Source: Phylloscopus collybita
Taxonomy: Eukaryota; Chordata; Aves; Passeriformes; Phylloscopidae
Length of the DNA: 64,000 nucleotides
Assembly: GCA_027886175.1 (NCBI GenBank)
Contig: JAJNNQ010000075.1
Coordinates: forward strand, 30,968,501 to 31,032,500
Direction: 5' to 3'
Shown: positions 1-12,468 of the stretch, in pieces
Layout: each line of letters begins with the position of its first letter
Position numbering within the stretch: the stretch's first letter is position 1
Position numbers and translations under genes: made by a program
Notes under the pieces: generated by a model
Seen by the model: the letters and a program-made list of their open reading frames with translations, nothing else
What the model was told of the DNA's origin: nothing
Database searches by the model: none

Positions 1-636
1 TATAAGTTTCTACAAACTCATGAAAGGAAGGAATAGTTTAAAAATTGATTCATAAAGGAAGTTTTAATTAGAATTATGAAGGACGATGAAAGCAATGAAC
101 TTTGTCAGTAGGAATATGGCTCTTTCATAAGTAGATCTTTGAAGAAGGTAGTCATTAGCATATTTCTATATTTTGCCCGGGAGCACTTCAGCCAGACTTA
201 TTCAAGTTTCATTAATATTTTAAAATTTGTGGCAAAAATGTAACTTTAATTATGGGGTTGGATTATTTGAAAATTAAAATACTGCCTTTAGCTGTACTAA
301 AAGAGCACTCAAAAGGGACCTTGTGAGAATCTTATTTCTCCTTAAATCCCACAAGATGGAATCAATTTCTATTTTAATTAATAGCTTATTTGCCAGTCAT
401 TTACAATTCAGTGCATAGCCTTGACTGTTAGCACCTCTAAATACTCATTCCTCATGCAGGGTAAATTATTTTCCAGCATCAGGAAAAGGTCTCTGCTGCA
501 ATGTCTTTTCTGAGGCAATGATGGCTTTGGGAATTGATCCATGTGGCACATTTGGTTGTATCAAGGAGATACAGATATAAACATGGAAGACTAAAACCAT
601 TGCAAGGATACCATAATGTGGATGGGCTGCCACCCT

Positions 637-655
637 CAGCAGCAGCAGCAGCAGC
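637..655 (+). repeat. (CAG)6 trinucleotide repeat
   Basis: Six CAG units. They fall in a 141-codon frame (534-959) as an alanine run, but that frame has no other protein-like features and I do not call it a gene. Confidence 0.95.
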
Positions 656-1451
656 TTTCAGCTGTGTGCCTCCAGTGCAGGTGGCGCAGGAAGAACAATT
701 CTTCCCTCATTTCTTCTTTAAACTAAACAGTGTCAAATGTCAATTGAAGGAAATCAGCCAGTTCTCCTCTCTACTTCCTTCTGTCTCAGTCCCACACTTC
801 CCCCTCCCTCCATACGTCTGCTGTGTCCTTCCACCTACAAGCAACCAGACTCTGAACTCTCTCACAGCAAGACCCAGCCCTTCATTTTATGCGTCTTCAA
901 TTTTGTTACTGCATTTACTTACCTGCCTTATATTGGGAAATCTGACTACTCCTCAGTAGCAGTGTCTTTACAATTCCTTAACTTCCTACCTCACCACTCA
1001 GAATAACAGTGCACATTTCTCAATAGATGTGTGATTTGTTTACCACCTTTTTTTTTAACCTGTATAACATATCTGTGCATTAAAAGCCTGGGTATACAGA
1101 TGGCTGAAAAATATAAATGGCATTTTTATTAGAGAACTGCTTTTACATAGAAATCTCCCATTCCATCAGCCTTCCATACTCTAATGTTCTGCATCTACTA
1201 ATCCAAACTTCCTCTTTCCTCAAACCCACTGTTAAAACAGAGCACCACAGCCAAGGACTGGGGAAAATGCTGCATCCACAGCTGCTGCAGTGGACGGCAA
1301 ATCCACACAGCTACTGCTACAGCTGCAGCAACAAGAGGGTGTGTGAGGATTTGAGTTGCTGCTTTGAAGGAATAGCAGCTTTAAAGGAGTGCAGGATATA
1401 CACATCAATATACCAACCTGTTTATGTTACAAAACATAATTAGTTGCTTAC

Positions 1452-1607
1452 AGAATGTGGGGCCCCAGCAGAGGAAGTTCAAGCAAGCAGTATAGCATAA
1501 GCTTTGCAAAGAAGCTTTCAGGTTTGCGAGGTCTATTGGCGCTCTCCAAAACGGCGTCGCCAACGTCAGCCAGGTAGGTGCCACTGCAAACACCACCAGG
1601 GTAAATA
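1452..1607 (-). other. CpG-rich exon-like segment, unidentified
   Basis: On the minus strand an acceptor-like CCTTTCAG at 1,608-1,615 precedes 156 open nucleotides (52 codons, divisible by three) that end at a donor-like TTCT|GTAAGC. The reading frame contains YPGGVCSGTYLADVGDAVLE and SANRPRKPESFFAK. Five CpGs fall within about 35 bp near 1,540-1,572, notable in CpG-poor surroundings. On the plus strand the same stretch shows a donor-like CAG|GTAGGT at about 1,573. I do not recognise the product, it is not CRISPLD1 as I know it, and no partner exon was found. Confidence 0.25.
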
Positions 1608-4600
1608 CTGAAAGGTCAGCTCCCCTTTTGTGCCAGTTGTGTGTGCCTGTTCTTCAGCCTTTTTGCTCCAAACAGACCGCTATCTGTATGTGTGCAAATA
1701 TTAAAACATACATTCTTACACTGGTGCCAGTGTCTGTTTTTCTTAAAGAAGAGGTATTCATATGTGCAAACAAGACTGTTACAGAGGGTATGGACTGCAA
1801 TATTTACACACCACAGTTCCTTCTTGCTTTGAAAAAAGGGGAAAAGGGACAGGTCTTTCCTGATGAGGAAAGCTTTGAGATCTTGGCATCTTTGCAGTAG
1901 TACCTGACCAATCTTAGGAAAAACTTTCTAAGCCATGTGGTCTTTTGCAAATGATCCTCCAAAGGATGCTATAAAACTCAGTGCAGCCAAGTGGAAGCAA
2001 CATAACATTTACTCGAAGTCCATTTCCTTTGGGAAAGAAATTTGATGTGGCTTTATTTTAATTAGCTTGTGCTATTTGAGAGAGGAGGTGTGAAATGTTC
2101 AAACTGTGGTCGGATTCATGGTTGGGGTCTTGCAGGAGACAGGGATTTGAAAGGCTTCCTCACATCATCATTTTGGCACACATCAAAGAGGATGCTGAGG
2201 TGTCTGTGGCTGTTACAGTATGATTGTGCTATGGACATGTGTACCTGGTAAGGTCACAGAGCAGGACATTTGGGCTACTTGGGAAAGATACTCCTATCTG
2301 CTGCTGTTATCACCAGATCTGCAACTTCCCAGAGTGAGTGCATGGCTAAAAAGGGGAAAGTTTTATTTCTTCATTTCCTCTGTGCAAATCATATTGACTC
2401 AGTAATGGAAAAAACAAAAGAGCTATCCCTCACATATTGTTGATAGTCTGTATGTCCTTTGCAGTTAGCAAATGAAAATACTGCTGTGTTTGTGTCCTTT
2501 GCAATTGCTTGTCAGTCTCCTAATAGAATAGCACAAAATTTCTGGTCTCTTGTCTGTTATTAGGAAAGTGATGTTTTAATGCTTGGGGGTTTGCAGTATA
2601 TTCTGTAAGAGGTGTACAGCAGTTTGGTTTGGGTTTGTGCTTTTTTTAGGTCTCATCATAACACTTTGAAAAATAGTAAAGTGGTGAAATACTGCCACTT
2701 ATGTGCAAAGATGTCAGGGTGCATATTAAGGAGGGTTTCATAAAAGATGCTTTTGCCTGGGGTAAATAAGTCTCATAAAATTCTCAGAAGTTGAAAGTTT
2801 TTTTGGAAGATTGTGAAAATTGATCCTTGTGGTTTTGGTGAAAACCTGTGGATGACATTTTTTATATATTGTGGCCTTTTCCGCCTAAATATTTCATATC
2901 ACATGAATTTACAATAGAATTACTGTGTATGAATGATAGTGTATCACATACTCAAAATAATACTATCATAATAAAAAGCCACACAGCAATAATGTGGTGA
3001 CCCACCTGCCTCTGGGCAGATTTTAACTCTACATGTTTTCTCACCTCAGCCAGGTTTTCCTTCACAATCTCTTCCTGACATCAGGACCACCCACTCATTG
3101 ACATATGATAAGGTTTTGAAAAATGACTTGTCAGCAAGATTCAACATCTATATTTAACAAAGCATGATAAAAATAACTGAAGTTTCTAAGGTTTCCAACA
3201 TACACATTAAAAAAATGTTCTGAGGGAGCTATATAATGCATTATTTCCAGATGTATAATAAATATCATGCTTCTTTTAAAAATGCTAAGAAAGCAATTTC
3301 TTCCAAAATTTAAGACAGTTTAAGGTACAAAGGCACATAAAGTAAACAGCATTAAGTGCAGAAAGATGTTTTGGAATTGGTAATGTCTACAGGGATTTCT
3401 GTAAGGAAACTAAAGCCCAAAGTCCTCCTAATTATAAAGCTTGTAATAAGTAGCTTTAATTATAATGTATAGAAAAGAATGTGTGGAAAAGTTATTTAAA
3501 AAATCTTAGTGAAAATATTTCTATTGTATTTCACATTTCCTACAACCAACTGTTTATTCAACTTTCATATCCTTCCAGGCTGCTGTTCTCAGTACAGTGG
3601 CTTTCTCAGTTCATAGAGGTACCTCCATGCCTGCACCCAGCCTTTTCTTCTGCATGAGGTACTACTCCCAAGTCTCTTTGGGAAGCCTTGATTCATTCTT
3701 GGACTGCAGATATTCTTCAAACCGTGCTTTGGACCTCTGGTGGTTCGGCATTTTCCCTAATCTCACGGTACATTTGGTAACACAAGCCAAGGCAAGCTGC
3801 ACACTGCCTCCTGCAACTGCATCTCCCATGAAAGTGGAAAGTATCAAGTTGTCCTGGAGAACCCTCAGGAAGACCAGCTGCCAGTTCAGATCTTGTGGAC
3901 AACAACTCTGCCCCTGAGAGAGCCTAAAATAAGTCTAACCAGGACTGATACATTTTGAAGCCTTTCCAGAGGGCTTGTATAAATAACTCATAAATAGTTA
4001 TATACCATCTACTGAATACAAAGAATCCACCAAGTTTTACTGGAATGTACTGATGGTTTTGTGTGTGCAGCATTCAATAGTATACCCTATACCTTGTGCA
4101 CTTCCAACCATCTTTGTTCACGTTCCATATTTTTCTCTTTTAAAATATTTCCCACTATTTGTTCACCACAATATTGTTCCAGCCAGTTCTTGCCTGCTAG
4201 AATAAATTTTCTCAGTCTCTTTCATTCCGCAGTTTTGTTTTACAAGCCTGAACTCTTCTCTTTTGCCTTTCTTACGCTCACTGTCTTTTTCTTTTCATTC
4301 TTGGAACAGAGCAGGTATTTGTTTCTTTGTCTCTCTTTCTTCAATTCCTGAACAATTGTTTTCCCTTTCCTTGACTTTATTTTTCCATCTTCTCTCCATC
4401 TGTCTTTTCCTTATACTCCACCACTCCACTGACATGGTAGGTCAGGCTCCACCGTTGGATGTGACCCAGGAAAACATCTCCTGCTATAAGTGCCAAATAT
4501 AGCAACAAAAGAAGACAGCTGGGTCCTGTTACACAGATCAGATTTTCAGAAAAAATTTAATTATTAAATGGCAAGTGCCTGTGTTGTTTTTTTTTTCAGT

Positions 4601-5160
4601 GTCTGCTTTTACCTTTACCTTTCAAGTAGCAGTGCAGTACAATATCAATTTAATATCACTGCTACAAAATAGTTAATAGAGTGGAAGTAGGGAGGGTATG
4701 GAGCTGAACCAGCAACTGGGATGAAATGCTCTCCTTCGATGAACTCGGTTCATTATACTCTGTGTTAGCCTAACACACATCCCAATCTACCTGCCTTGAA
4801 GGTACAACCACCTGTCACTGAGCATGTGCTCTATAATCTATATGGATTATAATTTTAAGAGTGAAGCCAGAGAATTTTACACCCACCATTAACAAAGGTA
4901 TGCATGTCTAGAGCCACTCAACATCCAACTTAACATAAAGAAATAGTACAAATTAAGAATGGGGAGAAGTTAGGGAAGACTCCATTGTAACTTCTGGAAT
5001 CAGTTGATGGGCTGAACCTATTTTCTCCCCCATTGGAATGTCTATTGGGTAAGCGCCATACTCTATGCTTGCTAAATTATTACCTCGAGCTAACTTTTAT
5101 TGGTGATTAGAGCATGTCTTTAAACTGCTTTGAATACATTTTTGCAGTCAGATACCATCA

Positions 5161-5194
5161 CCTTTTCAAACCTTTTCAAACCTTTTCAAACCTT
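5161..5194 (+). repeat. 10-bp tandem repeat (ccttttcaaa), 3.4 copies
   Basis: Three identical ccttttcaaa units and a partial cctt. Small minisatellite-like array with no element nearby. Confidence 0.95.
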
Positions 5195-6616
5195 AACCTG
5201 TCACACTTTTCTGTTGACAGTGTGTATATGAATAAAATGTGTTATTTCACACACGGCAGTCGCTGGCAGTGGGTGACATACTCAACTAAGAGTGGAGACC
5301 ATGGAGGGGTGCCTCTTATGCTGTGATCCTAAGGATATTAGTCAAACCACTCTCTGATCCAGCAGTGGAGCATGCCCATAATGGGACACAGACTGGTCAG
5401 CCACAAGGTGCTCACAGAACCAAACAAACAAAAACAATGTTAGGAAGGCCTCCCTCTTTCATATGACAGTCCCATCTCTTCAGTCTCTCACTTGGCTACA
5501 GGATAGAATATGGATCCTAACTTCAATGTCCTTGATTGATTGATTGATGGTCATTAAACATACTATGGTATTTCAGTGAGTGAAGAACTACAGCAAGAAC
5601 TTCTCTGTAAGGAACTGAAAGATATAGTCTACCTTGGTTTTTTCACATTTTCTCTTCATTGCCTGAAAGTATCTTCTGTGATCATACACAGAGAGTAACA
5701 AACTGATATGCTTGTTATAATATTTCTCCTGTTTTGAGTTCCAGGCATGCTATTTAATTATGACCATTTCAAATCTGATTTGTCTTTGAAGAAAATACTT
5801 AGATGTCATACCAAGCTCTGAAAACATGATTGATAAAAAAGAAAATTTTTGCTAAGCATTTCAATCCACTAAAACAAACATCGATGTGGCACAGGTAAAT
5901 AGATGAGCTGATGAAAAAGAAGTTGAAAACAATCTGTAATGAATTAAATTACATTATTTGTAAGCCAAGATCTCCTGATGAGGAAAATTATTTTAATGAA
6001 CCTCATTTTTTCCCCATTAAAAGAAAATCTGTAATAATATTTTGTTAGTGAAATAACCCTCCTTACTTAAAAGACTATTCTAGATCTCTGCAGATCTAGT
6101 TTCAGACAGATACTTGATTTTTGGGAATTAATTTTTCTTATGAGAAAACTATTAATAGACTCTGGAGTTAAAATTTGACAGTTTTAAAGTGATTTAATGG
6201 AGAACTCTGATTTGCATCATCATCTTTTCATACTTACCACAAAAGAATATTTTATTCCATGTCAGGGCTGTACTATACTTGGTAATTCTTTGTAGCTGAA
6301 AATAAGTGAAACACTCTTGTCTCTGTCTTTCTCCTTTCCTTCCTGGACTGCTGAATACAACACCTCATTTGTATTTATTAGTTAGTGCTGCTTCTCTGTC
6401 TTTTTATTCTGGCTTTCTGCCTGCTTTCAGATGCCTTTTTAATTAAATCTTATTCTGTCCTTTCATTACTTATTAATGTTTTCATTGGCAAGCATTTTCA
6501 CTCTCCTTACAGAGCAGAGTCAATTTATTTCAATAACCTTATTTAGACCTAGTTATCAGCAATAACACAAATAATCCATTTGTTAATTATGTGAATTGAA
6601 GTGACAATTTCAGAAC

Positions 6617-6662
6617 ACATATTCCATAACACAAGGTCAAATGACCATACCTGGAATGTGGC
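6617..6662. promoter_or_regulatory. Candidate enhancer core (nuclear-receptor palindrome with TEAD-like sites)
   Basis: AGGTCA-AA-TGACCA (6,634-6,647) is an inverted repeat of the nuclear-receptor half site with a 2-bp spacer. ATTCCATA lies on its left and GGAATGTGG on its right, both resembling TEAD (GGAATG) sites facing each other. The next 60 bp (cattagcaaatg, ctattaatgag) contain homeodomain-like cores. Motif matching only; no evidence of activity. Confidence 0.25.
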
Positions 6663-9021
6663 TTCTGCTTCATTAGCAAATGTGCTGACTATTAATGAGA
6701 CAGCACCTGATAGAAATTATTTACAACCTTCTTACTAGGAACACTTGAGGTAGGTAGCTAAGTATGATGGTTTTCCTATATATCCATTGTGAAGGAGACT
6801 TTGAATATCAAAGTTAACCTCCTCATTGTGGCCAGCCCTCTAAAGCAGCCTACATTGACTGTACGGGAGTTCAGACTCCTAGTTTAGGTGCCTGAAGTAA
6901 GGCAGTGCAAATAACTTCGTCTCAGTGTCTGCAAATCACCAGATCTCATTTAACAATGTATTGTCCAAGACACTTTAACTGTATCTCTTCTTTTAGCCGT
7001 GTTCTCATGTAGTAGTTTTCTGGTAATACTTCCAAACTTCTCTTATCTGTAAACCTCAATCCACATTTTGTACTGAATGCCACATTTCTTGTAAATTTGC
7101 CTTCATTGAGTAATGATTTGAAGAAAAGGCTCTCATTTTTTTTTCTTTGTCATGGTTTCTCATCATCTTTGCCTTGCCAGTGGACTAATTCCTAGCACTT
7201 TCACTCCTACCCTTATTAATAACAGTAGATTTTAACATCTACAATTTCCTTCAGAAAATATTTAACAAATAACATGTGAAAGCACCTCATTTTGTTTACT
7301 TTCTTTGGTTTTCTGATAGCTTCTGTATGCAGTGAACAATTTAAGCAACACAGTTTCCTCTTTTTGGTATTGGAAAAGACATAGCTTACTTCAAGTTCTT
7401 CATTATTCCATAATGAAGAAGAGTACAAGTAAAAGATTACCTTGGCTTCAGTCATGTGTGCTAGTTATGGTTATAGGAAATCTCAGCTTCTATCATCTGT
7501 CACATGGCTGCTGGTAAGCTATGATTCCAATGGCTGCCAGAATCACCCTGGCTTGCTGGGTGACACCAGTCTGAAAGGAAAGAGAACACACAAGGTAATT
7601 TGCAAGTAAGAATCTCTTGCTTTCCGAGGGGCTGCAACACAAGCCTGAGGGGCTCTGTGTGGAAGGCATGGGCATACTTCTGCCAAACAAACATTGAGCT
7701 CAAGTACCATCACCAGCTTTACAGTTGTAATCCAAACCAAAATAGTCTGTAGAGTAAAGTATAAAACTAGCTCACACCAGTGAAAAGTAGCTGAGTAGTA
7801 AGTGGATGGGTATACAAAAGGAAATGATTTGGAAAACAAACTATTTCAGTGCTTGCACAAAGGGAAAGCTGAACTTTTTCAGAGAGGTTATTGGAACTTT
7901 GAACTATCCTTTCCATCTGACTCAATGCTCTGTTTCAAGCTTCTCTTCTTCTGTAGCTTACTGGCTCTGGACTAATTATAGGTTAATACCTTAAGGAGCA
8001 GTTACACAGAATTGCCTTCTGTGTACTGGATGTTACACACCAGCCTTTGGCTGCTGTCCCCACCGCAACACCAGGCTGCTTGTGTAAGTGGTAAAATAGA
8101 CACACAGGACACTGAGGACAAACAGGCATCACCACTGCAGCCACAGCCCCACAGTGGCACAACCACAAAACTAGCATTCATAAAATAAGGAACTATATAC
8201 AAAAAGCTGCCCATGCTGAAAAAACCCAGATTTTCAGATGCTGGAGCTGTTAAATATAAGTGAGAGCACATTTTCACCCTGGTTCCACAGGAGTTGGCAG
8301 TGATATCTCCACAGGTAAAATACTGGGATGACGTGACATTTTATGGCCTACAGCATCAGAGGACAACCCCATTGACACCCACTCAAAAACAGATGTAGAA
8401 AACTGAATATTGAGAAGACATGTTGTATTTAGTGTCTGTATCTGAGAAAAACTATGTTTCCCAGAGAAGCAGATACACTTTACGTATTGATTCTGTAGTG
8501 TTCTCACTTTCCCAGAGGTTTCTGTGCACAAGACTGAACACACTGGGTTATGTATCAAGTTACAATTACATGATCACGGGGTCCTCTAAGCCCCTCTGCT
8601 GTGTATAATGTCACACGTGCTTTGGCATCACATTGCCTCTCACCCTGAGGCACCATCTCTGGGGCAGCATTAGGGGTAGGTGACTGACCCATCCGGGCAG
8701 CTCTGCACTGGGATGTGCTATTGTGGTTGAGGGAACTGGAGATACAGTATCCAATGTAGAATGAATGCCATAGAAGATAAACATAAGAAGAGACTCAGAC
8801 AGGTGTTTCTCACACAGGAATTCAGTGATTTTCGTTATTTTGTCCATTATCACAGCACCGTGTGCTTTTCAAGAAGGTAATATAAGACACATTTTTAAAC
8901 ATAGCCATTAATTTTTCGGTGTAACTTTTTCTCATGCCCAAAACATGTTGTATAGTCATCATGTAAGCAAATAAGAACTCTTACTGCCTTTTTCTCTCTC
9001 TAGTATATATGTATATGTGTT

Positions 9022-9046
9022 TATATATATATATATATATATATAT
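9022..9046. repeat. (TA)n microsatellite
   Basis: Pure alternating TA for about 25 bp, preceded by related tatgtatatgtgttta sequence from 9,004. Confidence 0.95.
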
Positions 9047-10006
9047 GTAGAGGATTTCTGACATAGGAATAGACCAATCAGCCTTTGATAAAGAGCCTAC
9101 TAACTTGATAAAGGTTTTGATCCCTATTTCTAGTCCTCTGTTGTTTTAATTTGTGGATACAAAAAATGTGTCTTGCTAAGAGCATTTCCGTGTATTATTT
9201 TGGTATTTTGTTTACTTAATCTGTAAATATACAAGGCATTTAACCTGAGTTTTAAGAGTTGTTTTGTAGGTGTGATGGGAATATGGAAGGTAGTAAAGTA
9301 AAAATACATATACAGAGGTTACATTTTACTTGTGTACGTCAGCCTCTGTAACTGTAACTGAGAAAACACAAAGCAAAGTGTTAAACTTTGGGATTTTGCA
9401 AGGGCAAAATGCATTGCACGAAAATAATATTTCCATTTCTTATTTTCTTAATTAAACTGCAAATGCAAATACAGAATTACATCAGTTTTGAAAGGACTTT
9501 AAATGTTCTTTTAGCAGAACTACCAAGCAATAGATTTACTGTTATTCCTTAAGCAAATTTCATTACTTGCTGATACAGCTAGGACTTTTTAAGCTTAGTA
9601 CAAACTAGTTACTTTTTAATTTTTCTTTCTTTGGTAAAGACATACCTCTCTCTGAATTTTTTTTTCCTCAACCTGCACAGTGTTCACTCAAGCTGAACTT
9701 GTATATATGTAGTTGCTTTATAATCAGAAGGAAATGGCACACTCCACCCTGGATAATCATCATCATCATCACCATCAAGAAGGAAAAAAAATAAAATTAA
9801 CACCTTCAGACAAGTACTGTTATGGGCCCAAAGAGAGAGAAACCTGGGAAATTATATTGAGAAGTATATACACGTGTCTTGCTCTTTTGTTCCTCCTGAA
9901 GCACCCATGCTGGCTATTACAGGGAGGCAGTAATGAAGCAGATCTTTCTCTGTTCTTTATGTTCTGCATAGTATGCAATGAAGTTTAGATACCTAAGATG
10001 TAGAAG

Positions 10007-10032
10007 AAAAAAAAAAAAAAAAAAAAAAAAAA
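10007..10032 (+). repeat. Poly(A) run, 26 bp
   Basis: Uninterrupted A run followed by gaaaataattg. No retroelement was recognised immediately to the left. Confidence 0.95.
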
Positions 10033-10815
10033 GAAAATAATTGTATCATAAAAATATAATGTAATGCTAATTTCTGAAAAGCACTCCAGGAATCATACAA
10101 CAAGGCAATGAGCCATGTGGCACTCACTGTTTGAGATCAAAACCCACTCCCTGAAATGCTAAAAGCTAATCATGTAGATTATTTGCTGTTGGCTCTAGAT
10201 GGTGATTTGGCATTTGACCAATGAGTAATTCACAGATCAGGAGGGAGGTTTGCTTCCTGATTAAATGGATAACAAACATTTTAAACAGATGCTCAACATG
10301 AATGCAAACCAATAATAACGTACTTCCACTGTGAACTTTTGAAATTTATGGATAATTTCACAGATACTGCATAGCAGCCAAAACGCTTGCTGGCAATAAC
10401 TGATTAGATAAAGAGAAACAGCCATTCTAGTTTTATGCATAAGGGTATACATATAGCCCTTTCCTTGTCAGGGTCTTCATTCGGTCCTTCCCCCTCGGGA
10501 GTAGCCTGATAATGCGTAGCAAAACCCATAGGTATAAATTTAGCACCTGCGTTACTTTCACTGTTTTCCCTGAGAAAGGACACTAGTTTTACAATGTTTC
10601 AACTTTGTCCTCCACAGAGTACCATGTATTATCTGCAAGAGTTCTTAAAGAAATCCTGCCTGGATGGAGATAGTTAATATATCTCTTACAGCAACAGCAT
10701 TTCAGGACTTGTCTTGCCTTGGGCAAGATGGTCCCTGATTTCAGTGTGGCTCATGAGCTTGTAAGAGAGAATTCAAACTGCATAATCTATTAATTCTTTC
10801 CCTGTTTGTTTTTTT

Positions 10816-10876
10816 CGTTGTTGTTGTTGGTTTTTTTTTGGGGGGGGGGGGTTTGGCTTGGTTTTTTTTTTTTTTT
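10816..10876. repeat. T/G-rich low-complexity tract with 12-G run
   Basis: Consists of (gtt)n, T9, G12 (10,840-10,851), a short gtttggcttgg, then T15. The G run next to T runs makes length errors likely. A lone G12 is not enough for an intramolecular quadruplex with normal loops. Confidence 0.95.
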
Positions 10877-11483
10877 GTCCATATTAAATCTCACATTTTT
10901 TTCCACATAATTGATATTTCTCTCCTGTATAATAAGACTTGACCACATAGTTTCTAAAATTCAGTTAGACCTTACTAAGAAAAAATGGGAATGATGCAGA
11001 TTATATGGGTTGCTATGAGCACCATATAGGTGATTTGGCAATTCAGTGATATGTTAATGCTGGAAAAATAAATTCAGGGTCAGTGGTAGTGAAAGGGACA
11101 ATTTCAAGTAATCAGAACTGCTGATTACAGCTACTCAAATAAAGGTCCTAAAATTTTTCTTCAAAACCGAAAATTAAAAAAAAAAATTAAATTAAAGAAT
11201 GAGCTCTGAAAAGACAAGCACTTACAGCAATCAATATTTTAGGAGATTGTCTAAATGTGCATAGATTATTTCACAATGAAAGGGCAAAGGAACATTTAAA
11301 TTTTTTAAATTGTTAAATTTAAAAATAAGGAGAAGAATGTGTTTACAGGTATAGTTTGGCATCACTGACAAAAGCCAAATATGTGGGAAAGGAAAACAGT
11401 CAGTTAAAGAATATTCAAGTAAAGGTAATATTGCTTCCTTTTAGCATAGTCAAATTAATTCACAAGGTGTTCTAAACCTAAGA

Positions 11484-11528
11484 CAAATTTCTTTTCAATG
11501 TCTGAATCAGACATTGAAAAGAAATTTG
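11484..11528. repeat. 45-bp near-perfect palindrome
   Basis: Left arm 11,484-11,505 (starts CAAATTTC, ends GTCTGA) and right arm 11,507-11,528 are exact reverse complements over 22 bases, separated by one A. The pairing stops at both outer edges. It can form a long hairpin with almost no loop. It lies about 360 bp left of a CR1 fragment and is not part of any repeat I recognise. Confidence 0.95.
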
Positions 11529-11885
11529 GAAGATACTGGACTGCTACTTAAATTCAAAACTATGATTTTAAAAAGCATGGGAAGAGCAGAATTACTGAAG
11601 TTTCTAAAAGGGTATTTAACCAAGGTTGACTGCAATATAAAATAAATAGGACATATATCAAGAAAAACAAAGTTCTCATTGGGGAAATAAGATAAAATGG
11701 ATAGCAATATAGTTATTAAACAGACACCAAGGAGACAATTTTCAATTAAAAAAAAAAAAAAAAAAGAGTGGGAGTGTTGTGATGAAGTATTAATGAATTC
11801 AATCAAGAAAATTCAGAAAGTACTCCAAATAATTTATAGGAGTGCAAGAGGAATAACACTTTTACAGACAAGTACATAGTATGAC

Positions 11886-12468
11886 AATAACATGTGCCAG
11901 TGTGCCCTTGTGAGCAAGAGGGCCAATGATATCCTGGGCTGCATTAGGAAGAGTGTTTCCAGCAGGTGGAGGAAGGTGATCCTGCCCCTCTACTTGTACC
12001 TGGTGTGGCCACACCTGGAGTGATGGGTCCAGTTCTAGACACCTGACACAAGAGAAACACAGACATACTGGAGAGAATCCAGTGAAGAGTCATTGAGCTC
12101 ATTAAGGGACTGAAGCATCTCTCCTATGAGAAAATGCAGAGAGAGCTGGGACTGTTGAGCCTGGAGAAGAAAAGTTTCCAGGAGGATCTTTATTAATGTC
12201 TATAAATACCTGAAATGAGATGGCAGAGGACAAATCCAGGCTCTTTTCAGTGGTGCCCATGACCAAAGAAAATGAACACAAATTGAGCACAGGAGGTCCC
12301 CTCTGAACAAGAGGAAATATCTTTTCACTGTGAGTAAGACTGAGCACTGGCACAAGTTGTTGAAGGAGGTTGTGGAGCTTTCCATCTTAGAGATGTGTAA
12401 AAGCCTTCTGGACATAGTCCTGGGCCACTATCTCTAGGTGGCTCTGTTTGCAGCAGGGGGGTTGTATC
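11886..12468 (+). mobile_element. CR1 LINE fragment (about 0.6 kb)
   Basis: Sense CR1 phrases in order: cagtgtgcccttgtgagcaagagggccaatg, gggctgcattaggaagagtg, gtgatcctgcccctctact, ggtccagttctagacacctg, gagagagctgggactgttgagcctggagaaga, aggtcccctctgaacaagagg, tgagcactggcac and ctctaggtggctctgtttgcagcagggggg. It stops just before the usual terminal tail. Multiple stops in every frame; non-functional. This is a younger subfamily than the copy at 13.8 kb. Confidence 0.92.

Larger units (their letters stand above)
1..11480. other. Intergenic, no gene recognised
   Basis: AT-rich sequence with stop codons in all frames. Listed separately inside it are the CAG repeat, the exon-like segment at 1.45-1.61 kb, small tandem repeats, the candidate enhancer core at 6.6 kb, a (CAT)n-type stretch at 9,756-9,777 and the poly(A) and G/T tracts. 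Pyrimidine-rich DNA without gene features spans 4,100-4,440. Two overlapping minus-strand frames at 3,662-3,905 are discussed under findings. No CRISPLD1 exon was found. Confidence 0.75.

Noticed and set aside
534..959. 141-codon plus-strand frame with an alanine run
   Set aside because: The alanine run is a CAG microsatellite; the rest is Phe/Leu/Ser-rich with no domain, splice context or conserved pattern.
4061..4502. Pyrimidine-rich frames suggesting a hydrophobic protein
   Set aside because: C/T-rich DNA always reads as Phe/Leu/Ser; no membrane-protein pattern beyond that.
9713..9988. Frame with a run of six to seven histidines
   Set aside because: The histidines come from a (CAT)n microsatellite; no domain or conservation cue.
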